From the NCBI RefSeq assembly GCF_000253115.1, contig NC_014145.1:2108001-2172000 (forward strand): a DNA stretch of 64,000 bases. Reading direction: 5' to 3'. Numbering within the stretch: the first letter of the stretch is position 1; each line of letters starts with the position of its first letter. Below, piece after piece: positions 17,947 to 32,554 of this stretch. The notes under the pieces are model-generated. The model searched no databases, had not been told where the DNA came from, and worked only from the letters and a program-made list of their open reading frames with translations. The position numbers and the translations under genes were made by a program. Source of the DNA: Thiomonas arsenitoxydans. GTDB lineage: Bacteria; Pseudomonadota; Gammaproteobacteria; Burkholderiales; Burkholderiaceae_C.

Positions 17947-18339
17947 TCAGTCTTTGTTGTGCAGGCCCTTGGTCCAGGCTTCCATGGCTTCGTTGGCAGG
18001 GGCCATCGGCGCCTCGAGGAAGGTGACCACAAACTTGTCGCCCATATCGGCAATGCCGATGGAGCGGGGACGCACCGCCAGCACCATGGGATTGGGCAGC
18101 GCGATGCCGAAGCAGAAAATCACTTCGGCTGCGGCCTTGATCTCCGGCGCAATGGTGCCGCCGATGTTGGTGGTGTGTTCGAAATGGTCGAACACGGCGA
18201 TGAATTTCACCTTGGGGTTGGCCGCGATCTTTTCCTTGAAATACGCCACCACTTCATCGACCGTGGTGTAACGCGTTTCGGATTTGGAAACTTCGGCAAC
18301 GTAAACGGGGTATTTTTCCTGCAGCAGGGTTTGTTTCAT
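17947..18339 (-). CDS. Conserved uncharacterised protein (possibly DUF6858)
   Basis: A 130-residue soluble protein beginning MKQTLLQEKYPVYVAEVSKS, with no signal peptide or membrane helix. It has conserved-looking stretches: KFIAVFDHFEHTTNIGGTI, VIFCFGIALPNPMVLAVRPR and FLEAPMAPANEAMEAW. Similar proteins seem familiar from sulfur-oxidising betaproteobacteria, and I believe the family is DUF6858, but I am unsure of the name. ATG 18339 is preceded by GGAGT, so the open frame to 18390 is not used. It is a single-gene unit with its own strong terminator, between a convergent MATE gene and the ABC-F gene. No function is known to me. Confidence 0.75.
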   Translation of the reverse strand: MKQTLLQEKYPVYVAEVSKSETRYTTVDEVVAYFKEKIAANPKVKFIAVFDHFEHTTNIGGTIAPEIKAAAEVIFCFGIALPNPMVLAVRPRSIGIADMGDKFVVTFLEAPMAPANEAMEAWTKGLHNKD

Positions 18340-18456
18340 GGGTACTCCGGGATGGCGCGCAGACAGGTCGGCGCTGAGGTGAATGAACAACCGAGTAATT
18401 TACTCGGATAGAAACGTCCGCATATCAGCATGGATCAAATTTCGCGGCGGGCGCGC

Positions 18457-18613
18457 ATGAGAAAACGTAGGGCCGTCCCAAGTTTTCTTGCCCACCTCGC
18501 GGCTTGCAAGCCGCTCGGATTCGGCTCCGTCCAAGCTGCCGCAGGGCAGCTTGGAGCCGCGGGCCTCATCCCCCTCGGGGGGCCTGGCGCGAAAGCGGCA
18601 GGTCTGGGGGCTC
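18457..18613 (+). repeat. Dispersed hairpin element, copy C
   Basis: The core has GAAAAC (18461-18466) pairing with GTTTTC (18482-18487) around the 15-nt loop GTAGGGCCGTCCCAA. One arm is eroded at its outer end compared with copies A and E. A long tail with further small palindromes (CGGCTTGCAAGCCG, CAAGCTGCC with GGCAGCTTG) runs up to the stop codon of the ABC-F gene. It occupies most of the 274-bp spacer between two minus-strand genes. Confidence 0.8.
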
Positions 18614-22685
<4,072 letters not shown>

Positions 22686-23837
22686 TCAGCGCGGCGAGTC
22701 CAGGTCGAGGGTGATTTCAGTGAATGAGGGCGTATCGTCCTCGATTGCCTCGGCGGGCGCCGCCTGCTTGCGCAGCGTCGAGTCGTTTTCCAAACGCCAG
22801 AGCAGATTGGTCGGCGAATCGGCGTAGGCCAGGGCTTCTTCGCGGCTGACCACGCCGTCGATCACCATGGTGGCCAGCGCCTGCTCGAAGGTCTGCGAGC
22901 CTTCGGCCATGGACTTTTCCATCGCTTCCTTGACGCCGGAAAAGTCGCCCTTCTCGATCAACTCGCGCACGAGCTGGGTGTTGAGCATGATTTCCACAGC
23001 GGGCGTCAGCCCTCCGGCGGTCGCCCGCAGGAGCCGTTGCGACACAATGCCCCGCAGGCCCGAAGCCATATCGTTGAACAACGCGGCGCGCTGATCCATG
23101 GGATAGAAGCCCACAATGCGATTGAGCGCCTGATAGCTGTTGTTGGCGTGCAGTGTGGCCAGGCAGAGATGGCCCGAGAGCGAGTACTGCAGGGCGGCAC
23201 TCATCGTGGCCTGATCGCGGATTTCGCCAATCATGATGCAGTCGGGCGCCTGCCGCAGCGCGTTTTTCAGGCCCACCGCCAAAGACTCGGTGTCGATGCC
23301 CACTTCGCGCTGGTTGACGATCGACTTGCGATTGGAGAACAGATATTCGATGGGCTCTTCAAGGGTGAGAATGTGCCCGGTTTTGTTGGCATTGCGATAG
23401 TCGATCATCGCTGCCAGCGTGGTGCTCTTGCCCGCGCCGGTCGAGCCCACCATGAGCAGCAGGCCGTGCTTTTCCATCACCAGATCGGCCAGCACGCCGG
23501 GCAGGTTGAGCGACTCCAGCGCCGGAATTTCTCCGGGGATGTAGCGCACCACCATCGCCACGCTGCCGCGCTGGCGGAACGCGCTGATGCGAAAGCTCCC
23601 CAGCCCCGGCCGCGGCAACCCCAAGTTGAGTTCGCCGGTGCGGGTGACCTCCGCGGCCCGCTCATGCCCCACGGCTTCAGCCAGCAGCCGGAAGGGCTCC
23701 TCTGGAGTGAGAACCTGCCGGTTCACTGCCACCGCATGACCATTGATGCGGATGAGGATGGGAGCATGCGGACTGATGTAGATGTCGGAGGCTTTCTTCT
23801 CCGCCATCAGCTTGAACAAGCGCTCCATTGCCGACAT
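22686..23837 (-). CDS. pilU: Type IV pilus retraction ATPase of the PilT/PilU family
   Basis: Hexameric cytoplasmic ATPase that helps retract type IV pili. The 383-residue product has the Walker A segment MVGSTGAGKSTTLAAM, the Asp box LTLEEPIEYLFSN, the Walker B region CIMIGEIRDQATM and the His box LCLATLHANNSYQALNR. Its length and C-terminal extension past the PilT AIRNLIRE-type region fit PilU better than PilT (about 345). A run of G precedes ATG 23837. It is embedded between dapD and dapE, with no other pilus gene nearby except pilW at 47 kb. Confidence 0.88.
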   Translation of the reverse strand: MSAMERLFKLMAEKKASDIYISPHAPILIRINGHAVAVNRQVLTPEEPFRLLAEAVGHERAAEVTRTGELNLGLPRPGLGSFRISAFRQRGSVAMVVRYIPGEIPALESLNLPGVLADLVMEKHGLLLMVGSTGAGKSTTLAAMIDYRNANKTGHILTLEEPIEYLFSNRKSIVNQREVGIDTESLAVGLKNALRQAPDCIMIGEIRDQATMSAALQYSLSGHLCLATLHANNSYQALNRIVGFYPMDQRAALFNDMASGLRGIVSQRLLRATAGGLTPAVEIMLNTQLVRELIEKGDFSGVKEAMEKSMAEGSQTFEQALATMVIDGVVSREEALAYADSPTNLLWRLENDSTLRKQAAPAEAIEDDTPSFTEITLDLDSPR

Positions 23838-23883
23838 ACACCCCCCCTAGTTGTTTGAAACTGCAGATTCGCGCAGGCTGCGC

Positions 23884-24705
23884 TCAGGTCCGCAGCAGTT
23901 CGTTGATGCTGGTCTTGGAGCGCGTCTGCGCATCCACCCGTTTGACGATCACGGCGCAGTACAAGCTGTATTTGCCATCGCTGCTAGGCAGGTTGCCGCT
24001 GACCACCACTGAACCCTCGGGAATGCGGCCATAGCTCACTTCGCCAGTGGCGCGGTCGTAAATCTTGGTCGATTTACCGATGTAAACGCCCATCGAAATG
24101 ACACAGTTGTCTTCGACGATCACACCCTCCACCACCTCCGAGCGCGCGCCGATGAAGCAGTTGTCGCCGATGATGGTCGGGTTGGCCTGAATGGGTTCGA
24201 GCACGCCGCCGATGCCCACGCCGCCGGACAGATGCACGTTCTTACCGATCTGCGCACACGAGCCCACGGTGGCCCAGGTATCGACCATCGTGCCCTCGTC
24301 CACATAAGCGCCGATGTTCACATACGACGGCATGAGCACCACATTGGGCGCGATGTAAGAGCCATGCCGGGCCACGGCCGGCGGCACCACGCGCACCCCG
24401 GTGGCGCGCATCTGCGCTTCGTCGAGGTTGTGAAACTTGGTCTGCACCTTGTCGAAAAAGTGCAGATCGCCGGCCTGCATGGCCACGTTGTCGTGCAGAC
24501 GGAAGCTCAGAAGCACGGCCTTTTTCAGCCACTGGTGCGTCACCCACTCGCCGCCCACGCGCTCGGCCACCCGCAGTTTGCCCACGTTAAGCTGGTCGAT
24601 CACATGGCTGACCGCCTCGCGCAGTTCCGCCGGTGCATTGGCCGGGCTGTATTCGGTGCGGTTTTCCCAGGCCTGGTCGATAAGGGTCTGCAGTTGTTGC
24701 GTCAT
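23884..24705 (-). CDS. dapD: Tetrahydrodipicolinate N-succinyltransferase
   Basis: Transfers succinyl from succinyl-CoA to tetrahydrodipicolinate, the committing step of the succinylase branch of lysine synthesis. The 273-residue product has the N-terminal helical part ([20 protein letters not shown]) and a left-handed beta helix of hexapeptide repeats with [20 protein letters not shown] and [20 protein letters not shown]. Length equals the E. coli enzyme (274). Its ATG overlaps the dapC stop (ATGA, 24702-24705). Confidence 0.97.
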   Translation of the reverse strand: MTQQLQTLIDQAWENRTEYSPANAPAELREAVSHVIDQLNVGKLRVAERVGGEWVTHQWLKKAVLLSFRLHDNVAMQAGDLHFFDKVQTKFHNLDEAQMRATGVRVVPPAVARHGSYIAPNVVLMPSYVNIGAYVDEGTMVDTWATVGSCAQIGKNVHLSGGVGIGGVLEPIQANPTIIGDNCFIGARSEVVEGVIVEDNCVISMGVYIGKSTKIYDRATGEVSYGRIPEGSVVVSGNLPSSDGKYSLYCAVIVKRVDAQTRSKTSINELLRT

Positions 24706-25913
24706 GGTGAAGGTCTTTGTGAGTGGATCGGTTCAGAACAATAGGCGGCAATACGGCGGGCGGCTTCGACGCATTCTTCCAGCGGGGCCACCAGCGCCAT
24801 ACGAATACGACCGCGCCCCGGATTGACGCCGCCCTGCTCCCGCGCCAGATAGCTGCCCGGCAAAACGGTGACATTGTATTTTTCGAGCAGCCCGCGGGAA
24901 AACTGCGCATCATCGCCCGGCGTAGCCGCCCAGAGGTAGAACCCGGCATCGGGCAATTGCACGTCGAGTACCGGCTGCAAAATCGGCAGCACGGCGGCGA
25001 ATTTTTCGCGGTACAGCGCGCGGTTGTGCTCGACATGCGTTTCATCGTTCCAGGCCACGGCACTTGCGGCCTGCACAGCCGGCCCCATCGCGCTGCCGTG
25101 GTAGGTGCGATAGCGGGTGAAGGCCGCGATCAGCTTGGCATCGCCCGCGACAAAGCCGGAGCGCAGACCGGGCACGTTCGAGCGCTTGGAAAGCGAGGTG
25201 AAAAACAGCAGGTTGCGAAAGTCCGTCCGCCCCAGTTGCCATGCGGCTTCCAGTCCGCCTAGCGGAGGCTGCGCGCCGAACCAGATTTCTGAATAGCACT
25301 CGTCGCTGGCAATGACAAAACCGTGCCGGTCGGACAGATCGAACAGCAACTTCCACTCTTCCAGGGGCATGACCGCGCCTGTGGGATTGCCCGGCGAGCA
25401 AACGTAGAGCAACTGCGTGCGCTGCCACACCGCCTCGGGCACTGCCGCCCAATCGACCGCGAAATTGCGCTGCGCATCCACCGCGGCGAAATACGGCTGC
25501 GCGCCAGCGAGCAACGCAGCACCTTCATAGATTTGATAGAACGGATTGGGACAGACCACCGTGGCCCCGGCCCGGCTCGCGTCCACCACGGTCTGCGCGA
25601 TGGCGAACAGCGCCTCCCGCGATCCGTTGATCGGCAGCACCTGCGTCTGCCCGTTCAGCGGCACACCGTAGCGCCGGCTCGCCCATTGAGCGCACGCCTC
25701 CCGCAGTTCCACCGTGCCGGCCGTACTCGGATAGACCGCCAGGCCATCGAGATGGGCGGCCAGGGCGTCGCGAATAAAGGTCGGGGTGGGATGCTTGGGT
25801 TCGCCTATACCCAGGCTGATCGCAGGCCACTGCGCGGGCGTCGTCACTCCCTGGTGGAGCGCGCGCAGTTTTTCAAACGGATAGGGCTGAAGCAGGTCGA
25901 GGCGAGGGTTCAC
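24702..25913 (-). CDS. dapC: Succinyldiaminopimelate aminotransferase
   Basis: PLP enzyme of fold type I that aminates N-succinyl-2-amino-6-ketopimelate. The 403-residue product begins [19 protein letters not shown] with a GTG start and shows [32 protein letters not shown] and [14 protein letters not shown]. The lysine motif is [21 protein letters not shown]. It is the first gene of the dapC-dapD-pilU-dapE-prmB run and is divergent from the sigma factor gene, with about 195 bp between starts. That spacer should hold promoters for both directions, but I could not pick convincing boxes. Confidence 0.94.
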   Translation of the reverse strand: MNPRLDLLQPYPFEKLRALHQGVTTPAQWPAISLGIGEPKHPTPTFIRDALAAHLDGLAVYPSTAGTVELREACAQWASRRYGVPLNGQTQVLPINGSREALFAIAQTVVDASRAGATVVCPNPFYQIYEGAALLAGAQPYFAAVDAQRNFAVDWAAVPEAVWQRTQLLYVCSPGNPTGAVMPLEEWKLLFDLSDRHGFVIASDECYSEIWFGAQPPLGGLEAAWQLGRTDFRNLLFFTSLSKRSNVPGLRSGFVAGDAKLIAAFTRYRTYHGSAMGPAVQAASAVAWNDETHVEHNRALYREKFAAVLPILQPVLDVQLPDAGFYLWAATPGDDAQFSRGLLEKYNVTVLPGSYLAREQGGVNPGRGRIRMALVAPLEECVEAARRIAAYCSEPIHSQRPSP

Positions 25914-26108
25914 GGCAAGCGCTGGGACGGGATGGCGAAAGGCGCTGCCATTCTACGGAGCCCTGCGCAGGCGCAAACCGGGCGGTGTCACAGAAATTTT
26001 CAGTCTGGCGAGCGAATCCGCTGTCATCACGGCACCTGGAACGGCGTTACAGAGGCTAAGACCCCGTTTTCGACCGAAACCCACCCGCCAGAACTGGCCC
26101 ACTATGCT

Positions 26109-26702
26109 ATGGATCATGCTTATGCCCTCTCCCCAGCGCTCGTGATCGACACCTCGCAACACGATTCGGTCGCGCTCAACCGCTTTTGCGCCGAGGTGCG
26201 CGTGCGCGCCACGCGTATGGCGCTGATCGAATTGCGCGACGCCGCCCTGGCTGCCGATGTGGTGCAGGACAGCCTGCTCAAACTGGTGAGCAACTACAAG
26301 CTGCGACCGGCGGAGGAATGGGCGCCGCTGTTCTACAGCATTCTGCGCAACCGCATCACCGACATGCACCGTCGGCGCAAGGTGGAGAAGATTTTCGATT
26401 TTTTCTTCTCCAGCGACGAAGAAGAGGATCAACCGCCCAGCTGGGAACAGATTGCCGACACCGCCCTCGGCCCGGAGCAGGAAGTCGCCAACGGCCAGCT
26501 TGCCGGACGTATTGCCGATGCCATTTCCGCCCTGAGCCCGCGGCAGCGCGAGGCGTTTCTGCTGCGCGAAATGGAAGGTTTGTCCATCGTGGACACGGCG
26601 GCGGCGATGAAAGTCAGTGAAGGCAGCGTCAAAACGCACCACATGCGCGCGCTCACCCGCTTGAGGGAATTGCTTGAATCCGACCATCCCGCTAAAGTTT
26701 GA
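26109..26702 (+). CDS. ECF-type RNA polymerase sigma factor
   Basis: A 197-residue sigma-70-family protein with region 2 (ALAADVVQDSLLKLVSNYKL, LFYSILRNRITDMHRRRKVE) and region 4 (ISALSPRQREAFLLREMEGL, then a helix-turn-helix with MKVSEGSVKTHHMRAL). A short acidic linker contains SSDEEEDQ. It is followed by an anti-sigma gene and a DUF3106 gene, a trio seen in many Burkholderiales. The frame is open far upstream; ATG 26109 is the best start by protein shape but has no clear Shine-Dalgarno sequence. The stimulus and target genes are unknown. Confidence 0.87.
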   Translation: MDHAYALSPALVIDTSQHDSVALNRFCAEVRVRATRMALIELRDAALAADVVQDSLLKLVSNYKLRPAEEWAPLFYSILRNRITDMHRRRKVEKIFDFFFSSDEEEDQPPSWEQIADTALGPEQEVANGQLAGRIADAISALSPRQREAFLLREMEGLSIVDTAAAMKVSEGSVKTHHMRALTRLRELLESDHPAKV

Positions 26703-26724
26703 ACTGCCTGAATCAGGTGACATC

Positions 26725-27177
26725 ATGACGACCCGCAACCATCTCACTTCCGCTCAGATCGACCACTATCGCAGTGGTCTAGCGTCGGCTGAACAGGCGG
26801 CGCATATCGAAGCTCATCTGAAAAATTGTCCGCAGTGCCAGCAAGAGTTGCAGTTCGGCCAGCAGCTGAGCCAACTTCTGGCGCCCCTGCCCCAGCTTGC
26901 TGCACGTCTGCCGCGCCGATCTTCTCGCTCCGTGCGCTGGCCCCGGGTGTTTGCCGCAGGCATGGCCACCGCTTCGCTGGCCTTGGCGGTGTTCATCAGC
27001 GTGCCGCACCTCGCAGGCAACATCGCAGGCAGCAACGGGGCTTATCCGGGTGGATTTGACTCCCAGTCACTCAGCCCGCAGGTGGCTGACGCGGTTCAAA
27101 ACATCGAGTTTTATCAGTGGCTTTCCAATCACCCGCAAATGCTGCAACAAGGGCTGCAAAATGGCAATCCGGCTTGA
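26725..27177 (+). CDS. Zinc-type anti-sigma factor with one membrane helix
   Basis: A 150-residue protein whose N-terminal part has the zinc anti-sigma signature HLKNCPQC (HxxxCxxC) preceded by LTSAQIDHYRSGLASAEQAA. One transmembrane helix follows near residues 77-97 (VFAAGMATASLALAVFISVP), then a short outer segment. It should hold the sigma factor encoded 22 bp upstream at the membrane until a periplasmic signal frees it. ATG 26725 has AGGTGA upstream, and the extension to 26674 overlaps the sigma gene. Its last bases overlap the next gene. Confidence 0.85.
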   Translation: MTTRNHLTSAQIDHYRSGLASAEQAAHIEAHLKNCPQCQQELQFGQQLSQLLAPLPQLAARLPRRSSRSVRWPRVFAAGMATASLALAVFISVPHLAGNIAGSNGAYPGGFDSQSLSPQVADAVQNIEFYQWLSNHPQMLQQGLQNGNPA

Positions 27178-27451
27178 GTGCCATTCGACCCAATCGCGCG
27201 CCCAATTTCGCGCCCAACTGCGTAAGGCAAGACTGACCGCGGCGGCCATCGCCATCTCTGCGTTTGGAGTGATGGTGATGGCGCCGACGGCCTCTGCAAA
27301 TCAGCGCGATGGCCAAGGCGCATACCAGCAGTGGGAGCGCATGCCGCCACAGCAGCGCGAGCGCATTCTGCAGGAGCAAGAGCGCTTCAAGCGCCTTCCG
27401 CCCAGCGAGCAGGAGCGGCTGCGGCGTGAGTACCAGCAGCGGCGCCAATAA
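27161..27451 (+). CDS. DUF3106 family exported protein
   Basis: A 96-residue protein with an N-terminal hydrophobic segment (LTAAAIAISAFGVMVMAPTA) ending in SANQ, which looks like a cleaved signal peptide. A short, very Gln/Arg/Glu-rich mature part follows, with ERMPPQQRERILQEQERFKR. That mature part matches the DUF3106 pattern, often found behind ECF sigma and anti-sigma genes in betaproteobacteria. The start overlaps the anti-sigma stop by 17 bp. Whether it works in the same signalling route is inference from position. Confidence 0.75.
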   Translation: MAIRLECHSTQSRAQFRAQLRKARLTAAAIAISAFGVMVMAPTASANQRDGQGAYQQWERMPPQQRERILQEQERFKRLPPSEQERLRREYQQRRQ

Positions 27452-27514
27452 AGCGAGTTTGAATAACCTGCCGTCCTTGAACCACCCGCAGCTATTCGCT
27501 GCGTTGAGTCAGAC

Positions 27515-28465
27515 TCAGTGCTGGGCGTGCGGGAAAAACAGAAAGACTTCCTGCCCGTCGCGCAGCACATGCGTGCGAACCCCGTGGGGCAAGGTCAGTT
27601 TGGTGCGCACATGACCGAACGGCAACCCGGTCAGCACGGGCACGCCATGCGGTTTGAGCTGCGCACGCAGCCAGTCCACCGCGGCGTTGAGGTCGTAGCC
27701 GGCATCGTGGGCACTGAGTTTGTAGGCTGTGAACTGCCCGAGCAACACCGCCTTCTGGCGCTGGGCCACACCGGCATGCAGCAGCTGGCTGAACATGCGC
27801 TCGACGCTGTAGGGATGTTCGTTCACATCTTCCAGAAACAACACCCCTTTGGCGCGAGGGAGGTAAGGCGTGCCGATCAGGCTGGTCACCATGGCCAGAT
27901 TGCCGCCCCAAAGCACGCCCTCGACGTCAAGACCGCGCGGCGCATCGTCGCAGGCAAAACCCACCGCTTCCAGGGTGCCGTCGGCCGCATCCAAAAAGCT
28001 GTCTACCGTGATGTCATCGGGCTTCTTGTCGCCAAAGTCGTAAGAGGCCATCGGCCCGCTGAACGTGACCGCGCCCGTTTTTGCGAGCAAGGCCAGTTGC
28101 AGGGCGGTGAAGTCGCTGTGCCCGACCCACATCTGCTTGCGCCCTTTGATGGCTTCCGCCAGCAGCTCATAGTCAATCGCTTGCAGCAGACGGCTCAGAC
28201 CATAACCCCCGCGGGTCATCATCACCACTTCGGCCTTGCTGCGCGCCGCATCGTGGAGCGCGCGCAGACGCTGCGCATCGGTCCCGGCAAAGCGCTGTAC
28301 GCGCGCCACCACCTGCGCACCGGCCTGTACGCGAAAGCCCAACGCTTGTAGATGGGCCTTGGCCACCTCCAGACGCGGCGGCTCCTGCACGGCGCCCGCG
28401 GGTGAGACGAGGCGCAGCAAACCGCGACGGGGTTTCAGGTCGGGGACGGATTCGATATCTGGCAT
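27515..28465 (-). CDS. ldcA: Muramoyltetrapeptide (LD-)carboxypeptidase
   Basis: Serine peptidase of family S66 that removes the terminal D-alanine from cytoplasmic murein tetrapeptides during recycling. The 316-residue product has the nucleophile region MWVGHSDFTALQLALLAKTG, the acidic site LEDVNEHPYSVERMFSQLL and the His region GLPFGHVRTKLTLPHG, matching the Ser-Glu-His triad. ATG 28465 is chosen over a TTG two codons earlier. It follows tadA by 42 bp on the same strand. Confidence 0.92.
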   Translation of the reverse strand: MPDIESVPDLKPRRGLLRLVSPAGAVQEPPRLEVAKAHLQALGFRVQAGAQVVARVQRFAGTDAQRLRALHDAARSKAEVVMMTRGGYGLSRLLQAIDYELLAEAIKGRKQMWVGHSDFTALQLALLAKTGAVTFSGPMASYDFGDKKPDDITVDSFLDAADGTLEAVGFACDDAPRGLDVEGVLWGGNLAMVTSLIGTPYLPRAKGVLFLEDVNEHPYSVERMFSQLLHAGVAQRQKAVLLGQFTAYKLSAHDAGYDLNAAVDWLRAQLKPHGVPVLTGLPFGHVRTKLTLPHGVRTHVLRDGQEVFLFFPHAQH

Positions 28466-28507
28466 GAACAAGGCCGCAAAGGGTTGAGGATGAGAAAAGG
28501 CGAGAAA

Positions 28508-29295
<788 letters not shown>

Positions 29296-29301
29296 CAGGC
29301 T

Positions 29302-30900
29302 TCACTCCCACTCGATGGTCGCTGGCGGCTTGGAACTCACGTCGTAGGTCACGCGGTTGATGCCGCGCACCTCGTTGATGATGCGGCTGGACACTTTTTT
29401 GAGCAGCGCATAGGGCAGCTCGGCCCAGTCGGCGGTCATGAAGTCGCTGGTCTGCACCGCGCGCAGCGCGACCACATAGTCGTAGGTGCGGCCATCACCC
29501 ATCACACCCACGCTCTTGACCGGCAGGAACACGGTGAAGGCCTGGCTGGTCAGCTCGTACCAGCTCTTGCCGGAATCTGGATCAAGGGTCGAACGCAACT
29601 CTTCGATGAAGATGGCGTCGGCCCGGCGCAGCAGGTCGGCGTACTCCTTCTTCACCTCGCCCAGAATGCGCACGCCCAGCCCCGGGCCGGGGAAGGGATG
29701 GCGGTAGACCATGTCGGGCGGCAGGCCCAGCGCCACGCCCAACTCGCGCACTTCGTCCTTGAACAGTTCGCGCAGGGGCTCCAGCAGTTTCAGGCCGAGT
29801 TGCTCGGGCAGGCCACCGACGTTGTGATGGCTCTTGATGGTGACGGCCTTTTTGCTCTTGGCGCCGCCCGACTCGATCACGTCGGGGTAGATGGTGCCCT
29901 GCGCCAGCCACTTCGCGCCCTTGGCGCCGTCGCCTTTGAGCTTGGCCGCCTCAGCCTTGAACACATCGACGAACAGCCCGCCGATGATCTTTCGTTTTTT
30001 CTCGGGATCGGTCACGCCCGCCAACTGGCCCAGGAACAGCTCGCTGGCGTCCACACGAATCACCTTGGCGTGCAGCTTGCCCGCGAACATGTCCATCACC
30101 AGGTCGCCCTCGTTCAGGCGCAGCAAGCCGTGATCGACGAACACGCAGGTGAGGTGGTCGCCGATGGCGCGGTGAATCAGCGCTGCCGCCACCGAAGAAT
30201 CGACTCCGCCCGACAGACCGAGGATGACCTCCTCATCACCGACCTGCGCGCGAATGCTCTGCACCGCTTCAGCGATGTAATCGCCCATGACCCAGTCGCC
30301 ACGGCAGCCGCAGATCTCTCGCACAAAACGTGTGAGCATGGCCCTGCCCTGCACGGTGTGAGTGACTTCGGGGTGAAACTGCACGGCGTAGTAACCGCGC
30401 GCCTCGTCGGCCATGCCCGCGATGGCGCAACTCGGCGTGGACGCCATGAGCTTGAACCCCGGGGGCATATCGGTCACCTTGTCGCCGTGGCTCATCCACA
30501 CTTTGAGCATGCCGTGGCCTTCGGCCGTACTGAAATCTTGGATGCCGTCGAACAGCCGGGTGTGACCGCGGGCGCGCACTTCGGCATAACCAAACTCGCG
30601 GTGGTCGCTCCATTCCACCTTGCCGCCCAGTTGCGCCGCCATGGTTTGCATGCCATAGCAAATGCCCAGCACGGGCACGCCCAAATCCCACACGGCTTGC
30701 GGCGCGCGCAGTTCGTGGTCTTCGTAAGTGCTGCCGTGGCTGCCCGAGAGAATGATGCCCTTGGGCGCGAACTCGCGCACGAAAGCATCGCTCACATCGC
30801 AAGGGTGAATTTCGCAGTACACCTGCGCCTCGCGCACGCGGCGGGCGATGAGTTGCGTGACCTGGGAGCCGAAGTCGAGGATGAGAATTTTGTCGTGCAT
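29302..30900 (-). CDS. guaA: GMP synthase (glutamine-hydrolysing)
   Basis: Aminates XMP to GMP using glutamine and ATP. The 532-residue product has the class I amidotransferase domain ([17 protein letters not shown], nucleophile in [25 protein letters not shown]). The ATP-pyrophosphatase domain carries the P-loop [17 protein letters not shown]. The dimerisation domain ends [19 protein letters not shown] and IEWE. It is 42 bp behind guaB and very likely cotranscribed; that gap holds a small hairpin (GTCGGC with GCCGAC). Confidence 0.98.
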   Translation of the reverse strand: MHDKILILDFGSQVTQLIARRVREAQVYCEIHPCDVSDAFVREFAPKGIILSGSHGSTYEDHELRAPQAVWDLGVPVLGICYGMQTMAAQLGGKVEWSDHREFGYAEVRARGHTRLFDGIQDFSTAEGHGMLKVWMSHGDKVTDMPPGFKLMASTPSCAIAGMADEARGYYAVQFHPEVTHTVQGRAMLTRFVREICGCRGDWVMGDYIAEAVQSIRAQVGDEEVILGLSGGVDSSVAAALIHRAIGDHLTCVFVDHGLLRLNEGDLVMDMFAGKLHAKVIRVDASELFLGQLAGVTDPEKKRKIIGGLFVDVFKAEAAKLKGDGAKGAKWLAQGTIYPDVIESGGAKSKKAVTIKSHHNVGGLPEQLGLKLLEPLRELFKDEVRELGVALGLPPDMVYRHPFPGPGLGVRILGEVKKEYADLLRRADAIFIEELRSTLDPDSGKSWYELTSQAFTVFLPVKSVGVMGDGRTYDYVVALRAVQTSDFMTADWAELPYALLKKVSSRIINEVRGINRVTYDVSSKPPATIEWE

Positions 30901-30910
30901 GAAAGCAAGC

Positions 30911-30927
30911 GTCGGCGCGAAGCCGAC
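30911..30927 (-). promoter_or_regulatory. Small hairpin between guaB and guaA
   Basis: GTCGGC and GCCGAC pair around a 5-nt loop that reads TTCGC on the minus strand. No T-run follows, so it is more likely a stability or processing element within the guaBA message than a terminator. Confidence 0.35.
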
Positions 30928-30942
30928 GATGGGGATGGGAGT

Positions 30943-32418
30943 TCAGTCGACGTGATAGTTGGGCGCTTCCTGCGTGATCTGCACGTCGTGGACATGACTT
31001 TCACGCATGCCCGCCGCAGTGATCTGCACAAACTCGGCCTTGCCGCGCATCGCCTCGATCGTGCCGCAGCCGCAATAGCCCATGGACGAACGCACGCCAC
31101 CGACCAGTTGGTAGATGATGGCGATCAGCGGCCCTTTGTGCGGCACGCGCCCTTCGATGCCCTCGGGCACGAATTTTTCGTTGCCTGAGGCGGAAGTCGT
31201 CTCGGCGCCATCCTGAAAATAACGATCCGCCGAGCCCGCCTTCATCGCCCCGATGGAGCCCATGCCCCGGTAGGCCTTGTACGCGCGACCCTGATAAAGA
31301 ATGGCCTCGCCCGGCGCCTCTTCGGTGCCTGCGAACATGCTGCCCATCATGACGGTGTACGCGCCCGCGGCGATCGCCTTGGCGATATCACCCGAGTAGC
31401 GGATGCCGCCGTCTGCAATCAAGGGCACACCGCTGCCCTCGAGCGCCTTGGCGACATCGGAAATGGCGGTGATCTGCGGCACGCCCACCCCGGCGATGAT
31501 GCGTGTGGTGCAGATCGAGCCCGGTCCGATGCCGACCTTCACCCCATCCGCCCCAGCCTCGACCAAGGCGAGCGCCGCAGCGCCCGTGGCGATATTGCCG
31601 CCTATGACCTCGATCTGCGGGAAATTGCGTTTCACCCAGCGCACCCGGTCGAGAACGCCCTGGCTGTGTCCGTGCGCGGTATCGACCACGATCACATCGA
31701 CCCCAGCGTTGGCCAGCGCCTCCACGCGCTCTTCGGTGCCCTCGCCCACGCCCACCGCAGCGCCCACGCGCAGCTTGCCTTGCGGGTCGCGGGCGGCATT
31801 CGGACGCTCGGTCGCCTTTTGAATGTCTTTGACGGTCATCAGCCCGCGTAATTCGAATTCGGCGTTGACCACCAAGACCCGCTCCAGCCGGTGCTGGTGC
31901 ATCAAGGCCTTGGCCTGTTCCAGCGGCGCGCCTTCAGGAACGGTCACCAAGCGCTCGCGCGGCGTCATGACATCGCGCACCGGGGTATCGAGACGGGTCT
32001 CGAACCGCAGGTCGCGGTTGGTCACGATGCCCACCACCTTGCCGTTTTCGATCACCGGAAACCCGGAAATGCCATGCTGGCGCGACAGCTGCATCACATC
32101 GCGCACTTTGACGATTGGCGAGATGGTGATCGGATCGCGCAGCACGCCCGACTCAAAACGCTTCACCCGCGCCACTTCGGTGGCTTGCGCCTTGGCGGTG
32201 AAATTTTTGTGAATGATGCCGATGCCGCCCTCCTGCGCCATGGCAATCGCCAGACGCGACTCCGTCACCGTGTCCATCGCGGCGGACACTAGAGGAATGT
32301 TGAGGGAAATATTGCGAGTCAGGCGAGTCGCAAGGCTGGTGTCTCTGGGTAACACCTGGGAATATGCGGGGACCAACAACACATCGTCGAAAGTCAGCGC
32401 TTTTCCTACAAGACGCAT
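30943..32418 (-). CDS. guaB: IMP dehydrogenase
   Basis: Oxidises IMP to XMP with NAD, the first committed step of guanine nucleotide synthesis. The 491-residue product begins [20 protein letters not shown] and has two CBS domains (about residues 95-205) inserted in the barrel. The catalytic-cysteine loop is [20 protein letters not shown], and the flap region contains [17 protein letters not shown] 32418 follows GGAGG, so the frame extension to 32502 is ignored. It lies upstream of guaA and is divergent from a DUF4124 gene. Confidence 0.98.
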   Translation of the reverse strand: MRLVGKALTFDDVLLVPAYSQVLPRDTSLATRLTRNISLNIPLVSAAMDTVTESRLAIAMAQEGGIGIIHKNFTAKAQATEVARVKRFESGVLRDPITISPIVKVRDVMQLSRQHGISGFPVIENGKVVGIVTNRDLRFETRLDTPVRDVMTPRERLVTVPEGAPLEQAKALMHQHRLERVLVVNAEFELRGLMTVKDIQKATERPNAARDPQGKLRVGAAVGVGEGTEERVEALANAGVDVIVVDTAHGHSQGVLDRVRWVKRNFPQIEVIGGNIATGAAALALVEAGADGVKVGIGPGSICTTRIIAGVGVPQITAISDVAKALEGSGVPLIADGGIRYSGDIAKAIAAGAYTVMMGSMFAGTEEAPGEAILYQGRAYKAYRGMGSIGAMKAGSADRYFQDGAETTSASGNEKFVPEGIEGRVPHKGPLIAIIYQLVGGVRSSMGYCGCGTIEAMRGKAEFVQITAAGMRESHVHDVQITQEAPNYHVD

Positions 32419-32440
32419 AGATGCCTCCGTGCAAAAGGAA

Positions 32441-32446
32441 ATTATA
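32441..32446 (-). promoter_or_regulatory. Candidate -10 box for guaBA
   Basis: TATAAT on the minus strand (32446 to 32441) lies 23 bp before the guaB start. The -35 region is poor, so strength cannot be judged. The leader would be only about 15 nt, carrying the GGAGG ribosome site. Confidence 0.4.
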
Positions 32447-32554
32447 GGGGTGTGCGTCACCGCGACGCTCGGGACAGCAGCGAACCGACCGATGAGCTGC
32501 ACAACCGCGCTAAGCTAGCAGCCTGTTTTGACCACGGCGACTTTGGGAATCCTT

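Noticed and set aside
26038..26062. Autoregulated ECF promoter (GGAAC at 26038) before the sigma gene
   Set aside because: No suitable -10 element appears at the expected 16-bp distance.
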